Position numbers and translations under genes: made by a program. 5,019 nt of DNA, from assembly GCA_007133445.1 (NCBI GenBank), contig SLMR01000365.1, positions 1 through 5,019 on the forward strand, in the 5' to 3' direction. The notes beneath the pieces were generated by a model. It was not told the origin of the DNA. It made no database searches and saw nothing but the letters and a program-made list of their open reading frames with translations. Of this stretch, positions 1 to 5,019 are shown one piece after another (positions within the stretch are counted from its first letter, which is position 1; every line of letters starts with the position of its first letter). This DNA is from Aquisalimonas sp. (GTDB lineage Bacteria; Pseudomonadota; Gammaproteobacteria; Nitrococcales; Aquisalimonadaceae).

Positions 1-558
1 CGGCGGGAGCCCGAGCTGGAGCAGGTGATCGCCGGCCGGCGGGCCGGGACCTACCCCCACCCCGATACCCACGCCGGGAAACACGGCGTGCAGGGCCGGA
101 TTCGCTATCTGGGCGCCGTGCCGCAACAGCACCTGCCGGCCCTCTACGCAGGTGCCGAACTGCTGGTCTTCCCCTCGGCGGCTGAGGGGTTCGGCCGTCC
201 GCCTCTGGAGGCGATGGCCTGCGGTTGTCCCGCGCTGACGAGACGCCATCCGAGCATCGAGCAGAGCACGGGCGGGCACGCGTACTGGCTGCCCGACCCG
301 CCCGGGGGCACGTGGGACGAGGAGTCGGCCGAGGCCTGGGCCGGGGCCATGGCCGCGCTCCTCGGGAAGAATCGGCCGGGGGACGCCGCGCGCGCCGCAG
401 CAATGGCGTTCGCCCGGCAGGCCACCGACGCCCGCTTTGCGACGGATGTAATGGATGCGATCGGCTCCGTTCCGTCGCGGGAACTGCTGGACCCCGTGCC
501 GTCGCCGGAGGTGGGGCTTCCCCGCACCCCGGCACTGAGCCTCCCGGATCCGGTCTGA
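1..558 (+). CDS. GT4 family glycosyltransferase, C-terminal part (5' end outside window)
   Basis: The frame is open from base 1, and 185 residues are visible before TGA at 556-558. The GTG at 25 is internal, not a start, because the homologous sequence runs in from the edge. Visible is the C-terminal Rossmann domain of a GT-B fold, GT4-type enzyme that transfers sugar from an activated nucleotide sugar. A strand plus loop (RIRYLGAVP) is followed by QQHLPALYAGAELLVFPS and the donor-site motif E-x7-E (EGFGRPPLE, codons 184-186 and 208-210), with both glutamates present. The usual GT4 C-terminal helices follow. The last ~25 residues are proline-rich and probably disordered. Family members are usually 350-400 residues, so about half is missing, including the acceptor domain and the Arg/Lys pair. 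It lies 9 bases upstream of another GT4 gene and probably shares its transcript. Donor and acceptor cannot be assigned. Confidence 0.9.
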   Translation, partial: RREPELEQVIAGRRAGTYPHPDTHAGKHGVQGRIRYLGAVPQQHLPALYAGAELLVFPSAAEGFGRPPLEAMACGCPALTRRHPSIEQSTGGHAYWLPDPPGGTWDEESAEAWAGAMAALLGKNRPGDAARAAAMAFARQATDARFATDVMDAIGSVPSRELLDPVPSPEVGLPRTPALSLPDPV

Positions 559-567
559 CTCCCGAAC

Positions 568-1764
568 ATGCGGATATGGCACCTTGCGTCAGAGTTCCCG
601 CCGGCCACCGTTACCGGCCTGGGACGCATGGTCGACGGGCTTGCCCGCGCCCAGGCCACCGCCGGTGACGACGTTATCGTCTTCAGTAGTCACTTCGATC
701 AGGCCCCGCCCGACCAACTTCGCCCTGATGGCGTTCGGGTGATCCGGATTGCCGACCCCATTCCCCATGCCGAGCCGGCGGTGGATCTGGGCGTGACCCT
801 GTTCGCACTGGGCGCAGTGACCGAGATCCTGCGCCGGCGGGACAGCCTGCCGGCACCGGACATCATCAACCTGCATGACTGGTACCCGGTCCCCGCGGGC
901 TGGGTGCTGCAACGCCACTTCCGCTGCGCCCAGGTACTGACCCTGCACGACACGGCACTCGGCAAGGCGCGGGAGAACAGCAACGGCGAACTCACCAACA
1001 GCGCAAGATTCATCGCCAAGGTGGAACATAGCGGCGGCCGGCAGGCCGGGCATGTGATCTGTGGCAGCCGGCATATGGTGGAGGAACTCACGGGAGCATA
1101 CGGATTCTCGCCGCAGGACGTGACTGCCATCCCCTGCGGCATCGACACCCATCACCTTCCCGAGGTGCCTGCAACGCGGGTCGCGGAGGTGCGAGGGCGC
1201 TACGCTGAGGGCGATGGCGCCGTAGTCCTGTTCGTCGGCCGGTTCGTGCCCGAGAAAGGGATAGACCTGATCATCGCCGCCGCCGACACCGTCCTCGCCC
1301 GGGCCCGGGACAGCCGGTTCGTGATCGCCGGCGCCGGCCCCCTGGAAGAGGCGCTGCGGCAGGACGTCACGCGGAGGGGGCTCCAGCACGCCTTTCACTT
1401 CCCCGGCTTCCTGCAGGACGAGGAACTCTCGGCCCACTACCGAATGGCGGATCTACTGGTCATGCCCAGTCGCTACGAACCGTTCGGACAGGTTTGCCTC
1501 GAGGGCATGTGCCACGCGTTGCCAGTGGTGGTGCCTGACGCAACGGCTCTGTCGGAATTCGTTGATCACGGGACCCACGGGCTGCAGTTTACCAGCGGCG
1601 ATTCCGGCGCGCTTGCCAACGCCATTGTTCGGCTGGCCTGCAATCCCGAGTTGCGGCGGCAACTCGGCGACAACGGGCGAAGGCTGGCGACAACCCGGTT
1701 TCGCTGGAGCGAGGTTGCCGCCCGTACCAAATCCGCTTACATGCAGGCCATGGACAGCCGGTGA
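568..1764 (+). CDS. GT4 family glycosyltransferase, complete and apparently catalytically intact
   Basis: This 398-residue protein has the normal full length for a two-domain GT-B retaining glycosyltransferase of family 4. In the N-terminal acceptor domain the glycine loop T-G-L-G-R is at residues 16-20, NLHDW is at 101-105 and LTLHD is at 124-128, the last two resembling glycogen-synthase-like GT4 enzymes. The PCGID motif at 189-193 marks the domain boundary. In the donor domain FVGRFVPEKG (222-231) supplies R225 and K230, the expected nucleotide-sugar phosphate contacts. VIAGAGPLEE follows at 252-261, then E-x7-E as EPFGQVCLE (E304, E312). There is no signal peptide or membrane segment. The ATG at 568 is the only start that fits: it begins with MRI at the first beta strand, 9 bases after the previous stop. 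No good Shine-Dalgarno sequence precedes it, so reinitiation after gene 1 is likely. The stop overlaps the next ATG by one base. The family is secure; the sugar specificity is unknown. Confidence 0.94.
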   Translation: MRIWHLASEFPPATVTGLGRMVDGLARAQATAGDDVIVFSSHFDQAPPDQLRPDGVRVIRIADPIPHAEPAVDLGVTLFALGAVTEILRRRDSLPAPDIINLHDWYPVPAGWVLQRHFRCAQVLTLHDTALGKARENSNGELTNSARFIAKVEHSGGRQAGHVICGSRHMVEELTGAYGFSPQDVTAIPCGIDTHHLPEVPATRVAEVRGRYAEGDGAVVLFVGRFVPEKGIDLIIAAADTVLARARDSRFVIAGAGPLEEALRQDVTRRGLQHAFHFPGFLQDEELSAHYRMADLLVMPSRYEPFGQVCLEGMCHALPVVVPDATALSEFVDHGTHGLQFTSGDSGALANAIVRLACNPELRRQLGDNGRRLATTRFRWSEVAARTKSAYMQAMDSR

Positions 1765-2945
1765 TGCGGATCCTCGCCCTCTCCCAGGACCTGATGGCCG
1801 GGGTGAACAGCCGGACGTCACGATGCGTGCGCTGGCTGCTGGAGAGGCTCGCCCTTGGCGGGCACGATGTCGACTGGCTTACTACCGCCGCCACTCCCAA
1901 TCTTGCGCTGAACGCTGCGGGAGTGAGAACGCTGCGCCCTTCACTGCAATTGCCGCTGAGTCACTACCACCCTGTGGGCAACAGCCTGCTGGAATCGTTT
2001 CGGCTGACTGACGCGGCTGCCAACCACTCCGAAACAGATGGCACACCCGACATCCTGCTGGCCACGGACTGGGCCGCGGCGCTGACCGCGACCCAGATCG
2101 CGGCGTTGTATCGCCGGCCGCTGGCGATTCTGCATCAGGCGCACGCCGTGGCGCCCGCCACCGATGGCAAGCACCCCGGCTGGACGACGTTCCCGTCGAT
2201 TCTGCAGGACTGGTCGGCGGGGCGGGCTGACACTGTGCTGTGTGTCGGTCATCATGGTCTGCCCCGGGTTCGGGCGACGCTGCGCGGGCGCCGGGTCATG
2301 ACGGTGGCGCCGCCGGCGGACCCGGCCCTTCTCGGGGCGGCGGCCTTCAACGCGCTGGATATCCGCGAGTTGTTCTGCCGCCCGGAGGACAGCCTGGTGC
2401 TGCTGAGTGGCGAGTCACTGGGTCGGGACGCCATTCATTGCGCCCTGCTGGCGGTGCGGGCACTGCTGCGGCGCGGTCGGAGCGTATCACTGGTCATCAG
2501 CGGGCAGAGTACCGACCTGGCGCTACTGGAAGCGGACGCCGGATCCCTGCTCGATCCAGGCCGTGCCCACTTCTGCGGTGGCGTATCCGGCGAATTCCTG
2601 CGCGCCCTCTACGAGGTCGCGGACCTGGTGATCGCACCGGAAGACAGCACTGCAGCGGCCTGGACCGCCGCCGATTGCCTGGCGCTGGATGCGCCCCTGG
2701 TCTGCGCCCCGGGCGCCCTTGCGGACTTCCTGCCCTCCTGGGCAGCCACGCCACGAGTCCGCGCCGCGCCCGAGGGCCGTGTGGAACCGTTGATCGACGC
2801 GATGGAAGGCATGCTCTACACCACACCCCCGGTCACTCGGCTGTCAACCGGTGCCAGGAGGGCGGCCCTCGAGCGGAGCTGGCAGGCCTGTGTGGTGGCC
2901 GTCGAGCGCACCCTCGAGGATCTCGCCGGAGCCCGGCAGGAATGA
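1764..2945 (+). CDS. GT4-like GT-B fold protein lacking the donor-site residues (probable pseudo-glycosyltransferase)
   Basis: This 393-residue protein is the same size as gene 2. Its first 36 residues (MRILAL...GGHDV) and its domain from ~211 to 325 align with gene 2 almost without gaps, at a constant offset of 8 in the second domain. Fold landmarks are kept: PDILLATDW (95-103), SLVISG (242-247), RAHFCGG (267-273), YEVADLVIAP (283-292). The functional residues are changed. The glycine loop G17-L-G19 is R-T-S, the phosphate-binding R225/K230 are E217/D222, and the E-x7-E glutamates E304/E312 are T296/D304. PCGID is replaced by PPAD (183-186). The frame is intact, so this is not a decayed pseudogene. 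It probably folds as a GT-B protein but may not use a nucleotide sugar in the usual way. A regulatory, scaffold or partner role is inference. I chose the ATG at 1764 (TGATG overlap with gene 2); GTG at 1761 would add one residue. It may instead be an enzyme with a rewired donor site. Confidence 0.85.
   Translation: MRILALSQDLMAGVNSRTSRCVRWLLERLALGGHDVDWLTTAATPNLALNAAGVRTLRPSLQLPLSHYHPVGNSLLESFRLTDAAANHSETDGTPDILLATDWAAALTATQIAALYRRPLAILHQAHAVAPATDGKHPGWTTFPSILQDWSAGRADTVLCVGHHGLPRVRATLRGRRVMTVAPPADPALLGAAAFNALDIRELFCRPEDSLVLLSGESLGRDAIHCALLAVRALLRRGRSVSLVISGQSTDLALLEADAGSLLDPGRAHFCGGVSGEFLRALYEVADLVIAPEDSTAAAWTAADCLALDAPLVCAPGALADFLPSWAATPRVRAAPEGRVEPLIDAMEGMLYTTPPVTRLSTGARRAALERSWQACVVAVERTLEDLAGARQE
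2928..2931 (+). promoter_or_regulatory. Weak ribosome binding site for the fourth gene
   Basis: GGAG lies ten bases before the ATG at 2942, inside the end of gene 3. It is a short but suitably placed Shine-Dalgarno match and supports the ATG at 2942 over any upstream start in the long open frame. AGGA at 2938-2941 is directly against the start codon and too close to serve. Confidence 0.4.
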
Positions 2946-4213
2946 ACAGGCAACCGCGGGTCGCGATCGTTACCCCCTACGGCCAGGAGCCCCTCGAGTT
3001 GCTGCGACGCACCCATGTCAGCGTGCGCACGCAAACCCACCCCTGCGTCCATGTGCTTATCCCGGAACACGCCTGCCGCCCGGAACCGGACACGTGGCGG
3101 GCACGACATCTCGGGGTCGACGACTCGGCCCCCCCGCTCGCCCGAGCCGCCGCGCTGGCAAGGAGCGAGGGGTTCGACGCCGTGGCCGTGCTGACGCCGC
3201 GGTGCTGGCTGCAGCGTGAACATGTCGAGGAGTTACTCAGGCTGCACCTCCGCACCGGCGCAGGCGTGGTCGGCGCCGGGCATCTGCAACGAAACCGTGC
3301 CGGTGCGCTACTGGAGCGCCATGCGCCCGGGCAGGCCGGTTACGCGCCACCGCTGGAAAGCCTGCTGCTGACCGCCCACGCCTTCCCGCTGCTGGAACTG
3401 CTCACGGACCTGCCTGCAGAGTTGCGCTGCATCGCCACCGACATACTGACCGAAGCCGCCCGGGAGCTGGGGCTCGGATACGCAACACGCCCGGCGGCGA
3501 CCCTCAACCTGACGGAGGAGCCGTCGGCGGTTGCCACAGGGCGCACGGCCGCCCCTTGCCAGCCCGGCGACGACCGCGACCCAACGCTGCGCGACACACG
3601 CTACCGCTGGGCCCGCGCACCAACTGCCGCGAGGCTCCAGGTCATGCTCGGCAGCCGGGGGAGGCAGCCCGTCGAGTGGCGGGCCAACCGCCTCGAGGTG
3701 AGCCTGATCGGCGCTGTCGACACCCTTGCCTACGTGGAACTGGAACATGCCTTGCGCCGCCGCCTCCCGACAAACATCCTGCTCAGGCAGCAATCCGCCG
3801 CGCAATGGCTCGGGGCGGCGTTCCGAGGCAGCCCCCGCGGCCGGAGCCTTGCCGCACTTGCAACCCCCGGGTTCGAGCCCGCACCGACCCGGCAGGCCGC
3901 CGTTGTCCTCGCCGACCAGGTGCCTGCATGGCTTGTGGACCATGACGACTGGCTGGCCTACCCTGGCTTCGCGGTTTGCGTGCATTCCACGAACGGCGCC
4001 GGCGCGCGGCACTGGCATACCCTGGACCGGGCCGCATGGCGTGTCGTGGTGCCATCGCATGCGGTCGCGGAAGAGGCCGCCGGGGCGCTGACCTGCGGAG
4101 CGGGTCATTTCCGCGTCGCGACTGAAGTAGCCTTGGCAAGCGCGCTCGATGGGCTGCTTCGTGCCATCACGTTACCGGCCGACGGCGGCTCCAGGGAGGA
4201 CGACACGGCATGA
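2942..4213 (+). CDS. Two-part protein: degenerate GT2-like domain plus unassigned C-terminal domain
   Basis: This 423-residue protein starts at the ATG that overlaps the stop of gene 3 (ATGA). Residues 6-191 are a paralogue of gene 5: VAIVTPY (7-13), EPL (16-18), SVRTQTH (27-33), GFDAVAVL (77-84), HVEELL (94-99), TGAGV (105-109), AFPLLELL (147-154), ATD (165-167) and Y-x3-P (180-184) all match in order. The catalytic DxD of gene 5 (D86-A-D88) is T85-P-R87 here, the early V-A-D-G is I-P-E-H (40-43), and D138 is P137. Metal and nucleotide-sugar binding by the usual GT-A route therefore looks lost. After a charged linker (~192-225), residues ~230-410 form a second domain I cannot assign. It contains VEWRANRLEV (244-253), HDDWLAYPG (334-342), CVHST (346-350) and VVVPSHAVAEE (368-378), which resemble the N-terminal half of GT-B enzymes. 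There are no membrane segments. It is probably a non-catalytic partner of its neighbours, by inference. The exact function is unknown. Confidence 0.85.
   Translation: MNRQPRVAIVTPYGQEPLELLRRTHVSVRTQTHPCVHVLIPEHACRPEPDTWRARHLGVDDSAPPLARAAALARSEGFDAVAVLTPRCWLQREHVEELLRLHLRTGAGVVGAGHLQRNRAGALLERHAPGQAGYAPPLESLLLTAHAFPLLELLTDLPAELRCIATDILTEAARELGLGYATRPAATLNLTEEPSAVATGRTAAPCQPGDDRDPTLRDTRYRWARAPTAARLQVMLGSRGRQPVEWRANRLEVSLIGAVDTLAYVELEHALRRRLPTNILLRQQSAAQWLGAAFRGSPRGRSLAALATPGFEPAPTRQAAVVLADQVPAWLVDHDDWLAYPGFAVCVHSTNGAGARHWHTLDRAAWRVVVPSHAVAEEAAGALTCGAGHFRVATEVALASALDGLLRAITLPADGGSREDDTA
4194..4200 (+). promoter_or_regulatory. Strong ribosome binding site for the fifth gene
   Basis: GGGAGGA contains a full GGAGG (4195-4199) ten bases before the ATG at 4210. 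It is the best Shine-Dalgarno match at any junction in the window and lies within the last codons of gene 4. It fixes the start of gene 5 and suggests this gene can be translated independently as well as by coupling through the ATGA overlap. Confidence 0.75.
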
Positions 4214-5019
4214 AGATCGCGGTGGTGACCCCCTATTTCCGCGAGCCGCTGAAGACCATCCGGCGGGCCCACCAGAGCGTGCGCGACCAGACCCACGACT
4301 GTACCCACGTCCTGGTGGCGGACGGCTGCCCGCAGGATGCGGTGGACGGCTGGGAGGCGATCCACCTGCGGATCGCCAAGTGCCCGGACGCGGTCGGCAA
4401 CGGCCCCCGCAGTGTCGGTGGGCTCTGGGCCCGGGACAATGGGTTCGACGGCGTCGCCTACCTCGATGCCGACAACTGCTACGAGACCGATCACGTCGAA
4501 CGCCTGGTGCAGCTCCTCCAGGCCACCGGGGCGGGAGTGGCTGCAAGCGGGCGCCTGCTTTGCGGTCATGACGGGCGGGTGTTCGGGAAAGATACCAAGG
4601 CCCATGGCCATGACTACTGCGACACCAACAGTTACCTGGTGCACCGGGACGCTTTCGAGCTGCTTGACCTCTGGCAGAACCTGCCGATGGCCGCCGGCTC
4701 CGACAAACTGTTCTTCGAGGCGATCCAGTACCGGGGCATCTCTTTCGCCTACCATGACCAGCCCACGGTCCAGTACCTGACCCGCTACGCACCCGACTAC
4801 CTCGCGGCGGGCATTACCCCACCCGGCGATGCCACGCGGATCGACGACATCAAGACCAACCGGGAGCGCTGGCGGCGAACAGCCGCGCACCAGCGACACC
4901 GAATCCTCCTGGGCCTGGCCGGCGCGCGGATGCCTGACACGGCCGTCGAACACCTCGGGATCGACCTGGTTGATGACGGCGACCCACGCCATCGCACGGC
5001 TCTTGCGCGAGCCCTGAAA
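4210..5019 (+). CDS. GT2 family glycosyltransferase, intact DxD motif (3' end outside window)
   Basis: From the ATG at 4210 the frame stays open for 270 codons to the last base, so the gene continues beyond the window. It is a GT-A fold, family-2 type enzyme, expected to transfer a sugar from a nucleotide donor with a divalent metal. The N-terminal strand VVTPY (5-9) is followed by SVRDQTH (23-29), the nucleotide-contacting V-A-D-G (36-39) and GNGPRSVG (63-70). The metal-binding L-D-A-D-N (85-89) comes next, then CDTNSYLV (137-144) and a late acidic segment GSDKLFFEA (163-171), whose D165 is a candidate catalytic base. After ~200 a basic, helical-looking tail (NRERWRR, HQRHR) follows. No membrane helix is seen, unlike processive GT2 synthases. 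The ATG overlaps the stop of gene 4 (ATGA) and has a strong ribosome binding site. Its first ~190 residues match the N-terminus of gene 4, showing an old tandem duplication. Donor and acceptor are unknown. Confidence 0.92.
   Translation, partial: MKIAVVTPYFREPLKTIRRAHQSVRDQTHDCTHVLVADGCPQDAVDGWEAIHLRIAKCPDAVGNGPRSVGGLWARDNGFDGVAYLDADNCYETDHVERLVQLLQATGAGVAASGRLLCGHDGRVFGKDTKAHGHDYCDTNSYLVHRDAFELLDLWQNLPMAAGSDKLFFEAIQYRGISFAYHDQPTVQYLTRYAPDYLAAGITPPGDATRIDDIKTNRERWRRTAAHQRHRILLGLAGARMPDTAVEHLGIDLVDDGDPRHRTALARALK

Noticed and set aside
225..668. Forward open frame of 147 codons bridging genes 1 and 2
   Set aside because: It overlaps the conserved end of gene 1 and the start of gene 2 out of frame and is Arg/Gly-rich without any domain.
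589..1437. Minus-strand open frame of 282 codons opposite gene 2
   Set aside because: The + strand carries a complete GT4 with all motifs; the antisense product is compositionally biased and unrecognisable.
1666..1694. Short direct repeat of GGCGACAAC (1666-1674 and 1686-1694)
   Set aside because: It is nine bases long, lies inside the coding sequence of gene 2 and is explained by ordinary codon use (a GDN and an ATT segment in the same helix region); there is no array or further copy.
1761..1763. GTG as an alternative start for gene 3
   Set aside because: It adds one residue only; the adjacent ATG at 1764 gives the standard TGATG junction and an MRI start matching gene 2. It cannot be excluded, but it makes no functional difference.
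2240..2941. In-frame open extension of 234 codons upstream of gene 4
   Set aside because: It overlaps gene 3 completely in another frame, its translation is a low-complexity Arg/Gly/Pro-rich string typical of an out-of-frame GC-rich sequence, and homology to gene 5 begins only after the ATG at 2942.
3308..4108. Minus-strand open frame of 266 codons opposite gene 4
   Set aside because: It is a Gly/Arg/Pro-rich shadow with no motif or start context, and it conflicts with the overlapping, coupled + strand gene.
4105..4992. Long open frame of 295 codons on the minus strand opposite gene 5
   Set aside because: GC-rich genes often leave the antisense frames free of stops. The + strand here encodes a clear GT2 with DxD, and the minus translation shows no recognisable domain.

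Overview
The window is a GC-rich stretch (roughly two thirds G+C by eye) filled end to end by five same-strand (+) genes. No RNA genes, mobile elements, CRISPR arrays, terminators or recognisable promoters are visible. The composition and tight gene packing would suit a GC-rich proteobacterium, perhaps a halophilic or phototrophic gammaproteobacterium, but this taxonomic guess rests on general appearance only.

Layout: (1) 1-558, the C-terminal half of a family-4 (GT4, GT-B fold) glycosyltransferase cut by the window start. (2) 568-1764, a complete GT4 glycosyltransferase with all expected donor-site motifs. (3) 1764-2945, a GT4-like protein that aligns almost without gaps to gene 2 in its C-terminal domain but has lost the glycine loop, the Arg/Lys phosphate-binding pair and both glutamates of the E-x7-E motif. 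(4) 2942-4213, a two-part protein. Its first ~190 residues are a family-2 (GT2, GT-A fold) glycosyltransferase-like domain whose DxD motif has become T-P-R. Its last ~190 residues are an unassigned domain with weak GT-B-like features. (5) 4210-5019 and beyond, a GT2 glycosyltransferase with an intact D-A-D motif, clearly the paralogue of the gene 4 N-terminus, still open at the window end.

The gap between genes 1 and 2 is 9 bases. The next three junctions overlap by 1, 4 and 4 bases (TGATG, ATGA, ATGA), so genes 2-5 look translationally coupled within one operon. None of the proteins shows a signal peptide or membrane segment, so they should be cytoplasmic or peripheral to the inner membrane.

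The striking feature is the pairing: an intact GT4 beside a degenerate GT4-like protein, then a degenerate GT2-like protein beside an intact GT2. My reading, which is inference, is that the operon builds a glycan (surface polysaccharide, lipid-linked sugar or glycoprotein) and that the two degenerate members are non-catalytic partners, scaffolds or acceptor-binding subunits of the active enzymes. The donor, acceptor and product cannot be read from the sequence.
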